A stretch of DNA of 64,000 bases from Haemonchus contortus (taxonomy: Eukaryota; Nematoda; Chromadorea; Rhabditida; Trichostrongylidae), in assembly GCA_000469685.2 (NCBI GenBank), contig LS997566.1, forward strand, positions 38,480,420 through 38,544,419, written 5' to 3'. A program made the translations under genes and the position numbers. The notes beneath the pieces are model-generated. The model was not told the DNA's origin, did no database searches, and saw only the letters and a list, made by a program, of their open reading frames with translations. This document shows, piece after piece, positions 32,183 to 42,916 of this stretch. The first letter of the stretch is position 1. Each line of letters starts with the position of its first letter.

Positions 32183-32403
32183 CTGTAAAATTGCTATTCA
32201 GCCGCAGTATCGCTTTCAATAGTCAGTATACAACAAATATAATAAATTTAACTCAACGTTCTGGATTTTCCAGCAGATTCCAGATCATGCATCAAATGAT
32301 AAAGCAAGAAGAGTACATGACAAAAATGGAAGGAGAGAATACCAAGTTGGATACCAAGAGGGTAGAAATAAAAGCGGTATGCCAAAGATAAATTGCTACT
32401 TAC

Positions 32404-32485
32404 TTTTTATGAATGCAGGCTCTCCGGTCTGACTCAAGAGAAAACTACTGAATAATATTAGCCCTAGAGCAAGTATCACCGCCAT
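32404..32485 (-). CDS. Exon 1: start codon and signal peptide of the Kunitz/EGF protein
   Basis: ATG at 32485-32483 opens 27 codons beginning MAVILALGLILFSSFLLSQ, a short N-terminus with a long hydrophobic core typical of a secretory signal peptide, followed by a polar stretch. The exon ends AAA A|GTAAGT, a near-perfect donor, leaving one base (phase 1) that pairs with the two-base start of the next exon. No clear 3' splice or spliced-leader acceptor was identified immediately upstream of the ATG. The start is chosen because it is the only Met giving a signal sequence in frame with the downstream Kunitz exons. Confidence 0.75.
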
Positions 32486-34255
32486 AGTGGTTGGCCAGGA
32501 TAAGCCGAAGTGCTCAAGGATGCCGTGCAACGCTCAGAAATGCATAGACCATTCCGGCGGAGTGATCGTGTTGATTGGCCCCTTTCGCACTCGGAAATTC
32601 TGTCGGCATGATGCTAAAAAATTGGAGGGTCCGCTCCCGGGCAGTTCTTGTAAAACATTTATGCATAGCAAATTGCAATAGCTACTCGAAGGAAGTTTAT
32701 CATTTGTTATTGGAGGGGAATGTGCACCTTTCCACTAAAACTGCGATAGTGCGCCACGCACTTTGCTTCAACATATGCCGTGCGGTGGATGGCCTACGCA
32801 ATGGGCTAAATGAAGAATGGCATTGCGGATCTGCAGGACGATTCTAGGAGCGGATTCAGTGGAACATCCTTTCATGTAATACGGGGAAAGAAGTCTATGC
32901 ACATGGGATATAAACTCCCATGTCACTCTTGCCTTTCCTGTTGAGCTATCCCTTCACACCTGACCAGCTCGCCCTCAATACATGCTCGACAACATCGCAT
33001 ATCACATGGAAAATGCTCCCTTCAATTGAATCCCAGAATAGCATCACACATTTGAGATGTGGATTTGCAATCAGCAATCGAAAAAACAATATACAGGTGT
33101 CCTTCTCATTTTGAGTGGCTACTGCGATCCTGTGTTTTTCAATTGTTAGTTGATTTGCGGTTCTGGAATGGCTTTTGATGTACCTGTCCATTCGTGGCTA
33201 AGAGACCAAGCAAAGTGGGCGGAGCGTGATCTGAATGGGCGGGGCTCATCCAAAACAGGATCTCCCATTCAGATCACGTTGCGAATTCGAGTTTTGCTTT
33301 GAAGGTGATGAGTGTGACCATTAAAGCAGTCAGTACTGGGCAGTCATAGGATCTAGAACTTTCTGATGCAAGATTACTGAGGAGAGGTCACAATCTGGTT
33401 CGGCTATTTTCTTCTCCATAAAGTTCCCGAAAAAAGGTCAGTATACAGACATGCGAGAATTTTTGCTAGCTTTATACTCGTGCTGGCCATTTCAATAAAA
33501 AGCATAGGCGGTTGTGTGGCGCAATCGACGGCTACCTCGCTCACGCAGTCTGGCAATTCCGGGATGTATCACTTCGAAGACATCCAGAGCTTCTACTCCT
33601 TCGAAATTTCACCTTTTGCTTTTCAAGCAATTCTCAAAAACCTTTTCCAAGAAGACAGCCTTATTCGGAGAGTGAGTAGATAGAAAGAATCATTATTTGC
33701 AGAAATCGAAGGCAAATAATGTAATAAGATACTTTCTCGGGGCTTTGCCGGATGTGTGGTTTCTTATAATGAAGTTAAGCGTATTGAAAAAGTGTTTTTG
33801 TACACTTCTAATTAGAGGGATGAATGAGGACTCAACACGAATTCGTTTCTCTAACTTGGATTAGGCGACTCATTGATTTGGCCGCGACTCTCTCTACGAA
33901 ATTACATTTCTATTCTACATGTACTGATTACACTGAACATTTGTTTTTCCCATCATCATTTCATCTCGAATATGGTTACGTTGTAATGGAAGTATGTTCC
34001 CATCGTTCCCGGAAACAAGCCTTTCAAAGCCGGGAGAAGTTCCGAAACCTTTGAGGGAATCTCAATTCCAAGGAATGCTAGCTAAGGGCTTGTCAAAGTA
34101 CTAAACGAGTCCACGGTGTGTTCTTGAAGCCCCCGTCGAAGTCTAAAGCTTTTGATGCCCCTTTTCTTCGACAGAGCTCAATAGGCTATACAAAAAATTA
34201 GTCCGTACGCTTGCTAATCTAATTTTGAAAATATATCACATACTCGACTTCGGAC
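32486..34255. other. Sequence upstream of the Kunitz/EGF gene
   Basis: Probably holds the promoter of the minus-strand gene. No TATA box or spliced-leader acceptor was firmly identified. It includes a 15-bp inverted repeat at 33225-33278; no exon was recognised. Confidence 0.4.
33225..33278. repeat. Short perfect inverted repeat
   Basis: CGTGATCTGAATGGG (33225-33239) and its exact reverse complement (33264-33278), separated by 24 bp. Confidence 0.8.
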
Positions 34256-34415
34256 GGGAGTGGTGTAATGGTAAAAGGCTTCCTGTAACACACGCGTGGA
34301 TAACGGGTCAATTCCCAGGCCGATATCCTCCAGGCCAACCAAGCCTTCTGTCCCTATGGAGTTTGGGCGCATCCCAAAATGGGATTGAATGACGAAAAAC
34401 TTTATCCTTACTTTG
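34256..34415 (+). repeat. tRNA-derived SINE-like copy with intact A and B boxes
   Basis: A box TGGTGTAATGG (34261-34271) fits TRGYNNANNGG exactly, and GGGTCAATTCC (34305-34315) differs from the B-box consensus at one position, 33 nt downstream, as in a tRNA gene. A short body follows: CCAGGCCAACCAAGCC, then GGGCGCATCCCAAAATGGG and CTTTATCCTTA. Compared with other copies the central body is deleted. This copy links the dispersed repeat to a tRNA-like head, hence SINE. Confidence 0.7.
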
Positions 34416-34797
34416 TCCTTTAACCCATTGGCTACCGCGCCTTTTACGTTGTCCTCACATTAACTTTTAATTTCTCTTATAAGTGTAGTTGGAAGTGAAT
34501 GATTCCTGAACCACGATGCCTCAAGCTTCTCTAGAAGGCTGTGAGCTCAGCTGATACTTGAAAACATGGAAAAAATTAAAAGAACACTTGGTAAATAATA
34601 CAAATACTACAGGAGCACGATATGGTGTGACCCACCGGCGGGCCACACGGTCTTCAATGGGTTAAACAACAGTCATTCTGAATGGCATGCGAGCCCTTAC
34701 AACAATTTCTAGGCTGCTGCGAATGGCATTCTAGCCCTCTTACCAGTTAGAGGATTCCTGTACCATCATGAGAGAGATGCTGACTTCGACCGATATC

Positions 34798-34873
34798 GTT
34801 CCAGGATTCCGTCACTGGATCACAGGTGTGGTAATCACTACCATCCTGTGCTCCAGTGACGAAATCTTGGAAC
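34798..34873 (+). ncRNA. Candidate microRNA-precursor-like hairpin
   Basis: A 76-nt imperfect inverted repeat: the arms pair as GTTCCA, GATT, CGTCACTGGA and CACAGG with only single-base symmetric mismatches between blocks, around a terminal loop of about 18 nt that can partly pair (TGGTA/TACCA). Size, arm length and scattered single mismatches resemble a pre-miRNA. It matches no microRNA I can name. A small inverted-repeat transposon remnant would look the same. Confidence 0.35.
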
Positions 34874-34889
34874 TACGTTACGTAACGTA
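34874..34889. repeat. 16-bp perfect palindrome
   Basis: TACGTTACGTAACGTA directly abuts the hairpin at 34798-34873. Confidence 0.85.
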
Positions 34890-35183
34890 TATAACTAATC
34901 ACCAGTTATGTTATTTGGATTCAACCCTTTTGCGTGTCACCGTATATCAAAACGGTTGAGTCGAACGCCAGAACTATAGGTAAGTGTGCAATCCCATGAG
35001 TTGAAGAGCTTTCAAAGATATATACATACCTTCCTAGGTCGTCCTATCTGCTCTATCTGCTTTGTGGGTATCCTCTTGGTCTATGAACCATCCACATCCG
35101 TGTTCTCACTCCACAGCAATAGACTCATTCCTGTGGCGATGTCCTCTCTGAAATCATTTCGAATCAATTACCTTTCTGATCTA

Positions 35184-36288
35184 ACCAGGGAAGGGTTTTA
35201 ACTTCCCATGGAACTTTGAATGGAGACCTAGGTATATCGATAGGGCTTTGAAAGTTGTTAAGAAATATGGAAATTAAAACTGCAAAATGAGTCTACCAAC
35301 AAAGTTGTGAGCGTTCAAAGTTTGCATGCTTAAGCATGGAGACGTAGTGCCAGTTGATAAGCCCAGCTGCCGGCAATGGCTACAACGGTCCCCGTGGCGT
35401 AGTAGCAGTGCTCTCCCTCTTCAAGTGAACAGTGAGGGTTTGCTTCCCGCTGATGTTTTTGCTTTTGCAAAACGTGCTTTCATCCGAATAAAAGCTCCTG
35501 AAACGTTTTTGTTACTAATTTGGGTTAGCGCTTTGTTTCGGCTATCATTTGAATCACCTATCTATCACCCACCCCACATATTTGAAACTTCTCCACGTCA
35601 TTTTTGTAACGCTCTTTCATTTTCAACATCAAAACACACATATCCTTACACAAAGTAAAATAGTTGTGGACACGCGAGAAAGGTCAATATGAAACGACCC
35701 AAAAAATGGGTAGAGAAAACGTGTAGATGGTGGTGGTTGTAGAGAGATCGCATGTGCAAATGAGGCTCGCATTTTCTGAACAACTTATTTGCTTCACTCA
35801 TTTCTTAGATTGTTTCATCAATATTCAGTTTTTCACGCATATCTGTCTTGCGTGATTTGGGTTTCCCCTCCACCTCAACAAATTTTAAATAAGTGCGGCG
35901 ATAGGTGATGGATAGGTGATCAATGATGGCCGAATCAAAGCGTCAACTCAAATTAGTAAGAAAAAACGGTTTAGGAGCATTCATCCGGGTGAAAGCATGT
36001 TTTGCAAAAGCAAAAACGACAGCGGGAAGCAAACCCCCATCGCTCACCTGGAGGGGGAGAGCACTGCCACTACGCCACGGGGACTGTTGTAGCCATTGCG
36101 GGCAGCTGGGCTTATCAACTGGCACTATGTCTCCATGCTTAAGCATGCAGATTTTGAACGCTCACAACTTTTTTGGTAGACTCATTTTGCAGTTTTAATT
36201 TCCATATTTCTTAATAACTTTACAAGCCCTATCGATATACCTAGGTCTCCATTCAAAGTTCCATGGGAAGTTGGAACCCCTCCCTGGT
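35184..36288. mobile_element. Large foldback element with tRNA-like promoter boxes in each arm
   Basis: Two inverted arms of about 386 bp (35184-35569 and 35902-36288) surround a spacer of about 330 bp. Outer ends are ACCAGGGA...TCCCTGGT. The arms share ATATCGATAGGGCTT, CATGCTTAAGCATG and a block that, read on the minus strand of the right arm, has an exact A box TGGCGTAGTGG (36067-36077) and a B-box-like GGTTTGCTTCC (36024-36035). The arms are diverged by scattered substitutions. No transposase is encoded. Confidence 0.75.
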
Positions 36289-38885
36289 AAGGGAAGCATA
36301 AGTTGACTCAGTTCACCCGTTCTGTATATTCAAGAAGACAGCAAATGTAGGAGACTCAGGTGGAAAGGTCGCCTCCTTAATCTACTTAGTTTGTTCACCC
36401 TCGGCCTTGGAACCTATTGAATAGACTTATCATAGACCAGAGATTTGTCATTACGTTCATGAGAGCAGGTGTTCGAAGAGGAAGGATTCCCCTCTAAGGC
36501 GGATTCTGACCAGAGAGTGATTCTCGATGTATCCACGTGCCAAAGCTCTCCGTCATCTGGGTACAGCGCGAATCAAGCCCCAGGTCAGGACCCGTCATGT
36601 CACCCGAGCTTTTCACCACCCTGAATTCAATCAATAGATAGCAGACTCGTCTGGGAGGATTGATGCACTGAATTTGTCATGACTGGCTCTGGAAAGCCAT
36701 TGTCGTTAGACCAGACAGGCTTTGAAGAGCCACCTCCTAAAACGCTGAATGCGTTAGGCACTTCTCCAGAACGGAATCATTGAAGACATTTCCTCATCCG
36801 ACTTCACCAAATTGGATTGAGAAGTAAGAAAAAGAGGAAGATTCGTTAGAGCCTTCCCTCCTCCTCTTTTTTCTCAGCCTAATTTAATAAAGTCAGTGAG
36901 GAGACAGAGAGCCGGATATGTACCGACTACTATCCGAATTCTGTAAAAGTTTTCTTTCAAGAATGGCTACTCAGTCCCTCTCAAGATGAACCTTTTGATA
37001 GCTCGAATAAATCGAAGTTGTTTGAGAAAATGAACGGCAGACCCTTCAGAGAAAAAGGAGAAAGCAAAAAAATTGTAAAAGGAAAAGAAACCTAACGAGA
37101 TGAATGAGGCTAGCAATGTTATTTAAGGCCACCCCCGAAATTTGCATTTAATACTCAGCCGGTTTCCTATGCCGCGCGTAGATTCAAATAGAATATTCTA
37201 TGCTATTTCCTACTTGGATCAAGTCTTTCCTACATCGAATCGGAAATAGTAAGTAATATAGGACAGGAGGGGAATGAGCAAAAATAAGATGCTCTTTCTG
37301 TTCAGTAAAGTAGAGTTTCCAAGTAGAAAAACCAACAGGGAGGGTCAAATCGGGCTTTTTCTTGAAAGAATTCGACAGCATCGCTTGCGACCTGTTTTGT
37401 ATTGCCTTTGGCCTCACTACTTTACTCATCGTACCCAAAAGGAAGTGAGTTCAATTTAATTCCCTTTTTTGAAGAAGCAACATTAGGTAGCACAGCACAC
37501 CGCCCCAATTCCGTCCTTTCATTACAAAACCGCCTTTCCTCATGTTCAGTAAAAGGGAATCGTAGAATTTACTAATCCGCTACAACTCGTACTACCTCCG
37601 AAATTACCACTTCACCGGAATCCAAATGGACCATCACCGAGTGGTCGTTCACATTATCCTCTTTGGGATAACGACGTGTGTCACGTTGTTCCACACAGTG
37701 GCTCTGGGCACCTGTCACCCGCACACTGCTATCCATTAAAATAAGAAGGACAAAGCGGCTGTCAGTCTTCCTTAGAAAGCTTTGTCTCTGCCGCCATTTG
37801 GAAAGAGAAAAACAACGTCTTACTCCGGAAATCACTACCGGTACCACCACATGGTCATTACAGTAAGTAAACGTGACAGTAGGATTGGAGAGACGCTCTA
37901 GGTAAGAATTTCTCGAAGGTGTTCCTTTGAATGGCTAAAAAGCGTTCATTGGGGCACCACATATTCGTGTGTATTTTGACTCCCTTATTTATTTATTTGT
38001 TTATTTACTAGATGCTCCTCATTTCAATAATCAAGTTTGCAAACTGTCAAATTTTTTTATTTACTAAACACTTATCATTGTAGTGACCAAATTGGAAAAC
38101 TGCCAAAATTGGCCTGCGTCCTGCCCGTCGTGATATCTTTGAAAGCTGGTTTTCGTCCTTCTAGGTCCATCTTTGCTGTCCTGCGTTTACTCTATTCCTG
38201 ACATCCCCACGGAAAAATTACCCTATATCTGACCAGTGAACGGCGGGGGCGAAAGCAGAGCATTCCGATTAGGGATATTCATTAGTTGGGCGTTGGTGGT
38301 GCATGCGTATGTGGTCCCTCTAATGAAACCAGTCAATGGGGTCATATAACAACACGAAGTGGTCCAGCCGATGATGAACGCCGCCTCCTGGCTCGACACA
38401 ACAACACAACACTTGTCGAAATTCATTTAGTCTTTGATGGTTCTTCTAGCCTTCCTAATTTGGCGACCCAAAATCGATTTATCGATTAGTTCCTGAGAAG
38501 AAGCTATTGTTTTGGGCTTTTCGTTGTTGCTATTACATATGCATTCTGTTTTCTTTACACCAACCATTTTCAAAGGACTCGGTCAACACCCAGCTGACTA
38601 CTGCTCGCTAGTTGATGCCTCCGCAGCCTTTGTTGGTACTTTCTTCGTGGTCACTTACCTTATGCATAAGTATTTATTTATTTAACTGGTAGTGAGGCAG
38701 TTCAGGACCTTTGAATTATCAAAGTACTCAATTAACTTCAACAGCCCATGAGATCCAAAATACTCCAGCATTCAGTTGTGTGCCCAAATTTCTATGACGT
38801 AAGTTAGAACCATCCATTCGGAATAATCTGAATGAGGATCCATGTTCGACTCTCGATAAATCTTGGCGTAGTTTCGCATTAATTT
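36289..38885. other. Non-coding sequence with weak candidates only
   Basis: A weak plus-strand SINE-like copy at about 36520-36700 (CGAATCAAGCCCCAGG, GACTCGTCTGGGAGGAT). On the minus strand 37572-37735 stays open to a stop with a charged, Val-rich sequence (PKEDNVNDHSVMVHLDSGEV), possibly a terminal exon; not called. Otherwise nothing recognised. Confidence 0.4.
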
Positions 38886-39137
38886 TATAAGATTTTATTA
38901 AAACCTGATAAATTTTGTTGCGGTTGTTGTTGGAGGTGGGTTAAACGTCTTAAGGGTTATCATGCCCACTTGGAAACATTTGGTCCAGGGAACCGGTTTT
39001 CGAAGTTGAATTGTTAAATGAGGGATGGATAGCGATTATCTTTAGGGTTCCAACTCTGAAGAAGGCGATAACGCCGAAACGTAAGTTGATAAAAACTTGT
39101 TTACCATCTTGGCATCAGGTTTTAATAAAATCTTATA
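38886..39137. mobile_element. MITE with perfect 24-bp inverted repeats
   Basis: 38886-38909 and 39114-39137 are exact reverse complements (TATAAGATTTTATTAAAACC core); the termini begin with TA. The 252-bp element encodes nothing. Its interior has CTCTGAAGAAGGCG followed by a short hairpin, a motif shared with the hairpin at 40942-41020. Confidence 0.75.
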
Positions 39138-39424
39138 GAGTGAGGGTAATGAAGTAGTATTTCACTGCTACGCTCACCACTCCAAAATACGTTCCTGGAT
39201 GGAATCCTGACGACCTCAGCACCTTTTCGCCCATACAAGTTCGGTTTTGGTTGGCACTGGGCTTCTCAAAAGCTACAGGAGCTTCCATTTCCGCATATAT
39301 ACTCAAACGTCTCGTTTTTTAGAACCTTGAGCGAAAGTGTGGTTCCGTAAAGATAGGTCATTCACCAGTCCTTTCCACTTTTTTTGAACAAAAGGATGAA
39401 GCTTTTGGTCTTCCTGTCTGGGGA

Positions 39425-39620
39425 TTGTCCCCAGATTCGACTGACAGCGTCCTGAATGCGTATGTCTCCTATACAATGCTTTCTGGTGGCAAGCCCTTAT
39501 ACAAATCAGAACATCTATCTTCCCAGACGACGGTGGTGCCGATTAGCCGACCGCGGAAGGAAGGAAGGCTCGGTTGGCATGGGCGGAAAACAATCCGGAA
39601 CTCAATTCCAGGCGTGATAC
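39425..39620 (-). repeat. SINE-like dispersed repeat
   Basis: Plus-strand blocks GAATGCGTATGTCTCCTATA, CTTCCCAGACGACGGTGG, GCCGATTAGCCGACC and GGCTCGGTTGGCATGGGCGG are the family body in minus orientation. Confidence 0.6.
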
Positions 39621-40941
39621 GGAGTCACTGGCTTCTTCATCATCTCCATCTTTTCCTGAATACTTTGAGATTCTTCTATATTTGCCTACCTTCACTACTC
39701 TTTTTGTCCTTTTCGACCTTCTACTCCCTACAGAGGTGAAACCTACAGATCAGTCGTGGTGCATCATTTCTCTTCCTCTCCGATGCCGGCCTGCTCAATC
39801 CGATTTATCGGTAACCAAACCAGTATACCGTCCCGGATGCAAATTGCCGAAGTTTTTCATAATTCCATTAAAAAGTGAACGATTTGCATCAGATCTATGC
39901 GTGATCACTTTCTGCATAACCAGTTATCGATTGTAGGCTTGTGGGAGACACATCGAGGGCGGTTCAGTCATTTTCTCGTGCTATCCAGAGAACTTCCTTC
40001 TAACTCGTGGAAACCTTGGTAGTCCACTCAAGAGCTGGTAAGGGTAAGGACCCAGAACTTTAATATCGACAACGATCCCTGGGTTAGACTTGGTTGGAAC
40101 CCAATTCTTAGGTTCTGCCAATCAAGGGACCATATGAGTCCCGGATTCAACAGAGTACTAATGAATAATTACTAAATATTATAATTCAGCTACTCGGTGT
40201 TGTCTGAGCGCTGTGATGCGCGTGGATCCTGGGGCGGGCGGCCCAGATGGACACCCGAAGCTCATTATGAATTTTAGATTGTTCGTAGTGCCATCCTTTT
40301 CCATATCATGCCCTCATACTTCGACCGAAATTCTTCTCAAGTCTGAAAAGGAATGTTTCGATGGCGTACCTTCGAAGGACTCAATTACAGTAAGAACTTT
40401 GCCTAATTTATATTTAAGCATTTAATTAATTTCCAATGACTATTCGACAATGACTGGAGCAATGTATGGATTGCATGCCCTTTCATTGACATATTCCATG
40501 ATATTGCTCTCATCAAATGTGGTCGTTAATTAGACTCCAACGCTTCTTAATGGGTAATGGTCCATGAGATGCTGTCGGGATGTACCCTTCTCATTCTTCG
40601 ATTAGTCTCTTTCTTACCTCAGACTTCTAACTGCAAGTATTTGATTTTTATTTCTTTTGCACAACTTACATAACAACTCACCTTTCGTGACCATAGTAGA
40701 GAGGGTTTCAGTTATCAAAAGCGCTCTCTTTATTCTAGTAGCTCGGGCCAATTCATGGTAAATTTAGATTTTCTGAAAGTCGCTGCTTGAAGAGCCCCGC
40801 TCATTAGCTACAATTGAAGTAAGGCTAACCTTTTTTGCCATATAGACTTTCACTTAACTCTGAGCTTTAACTTATGAGTGTACTAGCTTGTGCCTTCCTG
40901 ATTACAGAACTTTCTCGAGCATTGCCTGGCCCTATGTGAGG

Positions 40942-41020
40942 ATCCACTTTAGCTGGTTTTCAACTGCCTGGCTCTGAAGAAGGCGAAGAGCCCGAAAGTT
41001 GTAAACCAACTGAAGTGGAT
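40942..41020. repeat. Nested hairpin, about 79 bp
   Basis: Outer arms ATCCACTTTAGCTGGTTTTC and its near-inverse at 40997-41020 (three mismatches), with an inner GGCTCT...AGAGCC stem (40970-40992) around GAAGAAGGCGA. Probably a small foldback or the end of a larger element. Confidence 0.65.
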
Positions 41021-41665
41021 ATCTTCATTCTTCACAGCCGGAAACATCAGCTCAAGAATATGGGAGCCTGGGACTGGAGCCTCGAGTTTCTATGAGGTCG
41101 TTCATATATCCTTGATACAAATATCATTGCCAGAAGTTGGAATATTTCATTTAGTTGATTGTTTTTATTTTGATTTATTTTAAATTTTTCCTGATTTTTT
41201 GAAATACTCACTTCACCAACGCGACATTCTAGACTCTTTGTGACCACAGTAAAACCGAGGAAGAAACATGAGCATTTTCAAGTGACCCTAATACGGATGG
41301 CCTGTAAAATGTTGAACTGGATCCATTTAGGCAGCTGCCGCAACAAATCATTTTCAACCGAAAATCCCTATAAAATTCTCTGACCTCCCTCCTGATTCCA
41401 TAATTTGTTTCAATATCCAGGCTGTTATAGTAATGGGTCCGTGTATGACCGATATCGAGAGAGCTCCATTTCGGCTTGCCGTTTCATATCCATTCCCCTT
41501 TATCCATCTCCCCTTTCCAGTTTTGTCTACAGGTTCTCAATCATTGATTTGTCCACTTATTAATGAAACTCAGCCTCCAGCTTGTGAAAAAGTACCTGGG
41601 TAAACAGCTACGGACTCGCTCCAGGCCTTTGTGTTGCCATTCCCACCATGGTGTGGGCGAAAGTA

Positions 41666-42914
41666 TTAGGTTGTGTACAAAGTCTTCCGCCACGAATTTG
41701 ATCGTTCTGTATTTCGTTTAAAAAAGCGTTGGTATTACGTCATCTCGTGTACGTGAAGTATACATATTACTCTATCACCCCACTAGTTAGTGCTCTACTA
41801 CCCGCGTTTGCCGGCCACAATGCCGCACAACCATCACCGCGACAAAATGTACCTTCGGCATTGCCTACTTATGTGTCACGATTTCGGCTTCAGTGCAAAG
41901 GACATGAATGCTAAGCTAAAGAAGACCTACGGCGAGAATGTCATCTCTTACGACACATGCAAGGTTTGGTTCGTTAGATTCAAAAAGGGAGATTCTACTT
42001 TTGAAGATGCTCCCAGGTCGGGTCGGCCGAGGGAGTTAGATGTGGATGTTTTGCGTTCCACGGTGAAGAAGGACCCGTACCTTACCACTAGGGAATTAGG
42101 GGCCAGGCTTGGCTTCGCTTTTAAAACTATTGCAGTTGGACTGGAAAAGCTCGGCAAGACATCAAAGCTTGGTCGATGGGTCCCACATGAATTGTCCGAT
42201 TATGACCTCTCGAGGAGGGTTATCACCTGCACTTCTCTCCTCACTCTCCAAAAGAAGCGTCACTTTCTGAACTCGCTGATTACTGGAGATGAGAAATGGG
42301 TCCTCTACGATAACCCTGTGAGGAAGCGGCAATGGGTCAATAAAGGAGAGCAGCCAGAACCCGTCCCAAAGGCCGATCTCCACCCCAAGAAGGTTCTCCT
42401 GTCTTGCTGGTGGTCGAGGAAAGGCATGGAGCACTGGGAGCTGCTGGAAAAGGGACAAACTGCTAACGCCACCATGTATGTTGAGCAGCTTCAAGAACTG
42501 AAGGCTCACGTCGATCGTACACGTGGAAAACATGCGGAAGTCTACCTCGACCATGACAACGCCAGACCCCACACTGCAAAGGCGACCCAGGCCGAGCTGG
42601 AGAAGTACGACTGGGTGGTGATCCCCCAGGCCCCTTACAGCCCTGATCTGGCTCCTTCCGACTATTGGCTATTCAGCCGTCTACAGTGTTCCCTCAACGG
42701 AAGAAAATTCGAAACGAAGGATGAAGTCGAAAAAGCACTCGACGAATTTTTCGAGTCCCAGCCCCCGTCCTTCTGAGAGAAGGGAATCGACAAGCTGCCC
42801 GAGCGTTGGCGTCGAGTAGTGGATGAAGACGGTGCCTACCTCTGATCTTCTGGTTAGTTCGTTTTTGAAAATTTTTAAAAAAGTTCGTGGCGGAAGACTT
42901 TGTACACAACCTAA
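41666..42914 (+). mobile_element. Mariner transposon with perfect 31-bp inverted repeats
   Basis: The 1249-bp element is flanked by TA (41664-41665, 42915-42916). Its terminal inverted repeats at 41666-41696 and 42884-42914 are identical over 31 bp and begin TTAGGTTGTGTACAAAG. One transposase gene fills the interior. Perfect ends and an almost intact ORF indicate a recent insertion. Confidence 0.95.
41820..42776 (+). pseudogene. Mariner transposase with a late premature stop
   Basis: ATG at 41820 (MPHNHHRDKMYL) starts the frame; the GTG at 41790 is not plausible. The N-terminal helix-turn-helix DNA-binding region (F-S-A-K-D-M, V-W-F-V-R-F-K-K-G-D) and the linker EDAPRSGRPREL are followed by the catalytic domain with all three mariner aspartates: TGDEKW, YLDHDNARPH and YSPDLAPSDYW (D,D34D type). 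A TGA at 42774-42776 ends the protein after 318 residues; the frame stays open another 22 codons to a TGA at 42843-42845, the expected family end, so the likely lesion is Trp (TGG) to stop. Cut-and-paste activity of this copy is doubtful but the catalytic core is complete. Confidence 0.92.
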
Positions 42915-42916
42915 TA

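Larger units (their letters stand above)
971..32485 (-). other. Gene span: secreted Kunitz/EGF multidomain protein (MEC-9/MEC-1-like), 3' end not seen
   Basis: Twelve exons on the minus strand have consistent splice phases: signal peptide, Kunitz, Kunitz, EGF, Ca-EGF, EGF, Ca-EGF, an unresolved gap, partial Kunitz, Kunitz. Nearly all boundaries carry AG acceptors and GT donors, and codon phase carries over at every join except across the gap between 22047 and 16845. Seen: the domain signatures and phases. Known: C. elegans MEC-9 and MEC-1 are secreted extracellular-matrix proteins with Kunitz and EGF repeats that act with touch receptor neurons. Inferred: this gene is a relative of one of them; a protease-inhibitor function is not established because Kunitz domains in such proteins are often non-inhibitory. 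The introns are long (up to 14.7 kb) and packed with transposons. The transcript probably continues left of position 971. Confidence 0.75.

Noticed and set aside
37572..37850. Minus-strand frame with charged, Val-rich sequence ending in a stop
   Set aside because: Acceptor is ambiguous and no upstream exon was found; coding nature is not supported enough.
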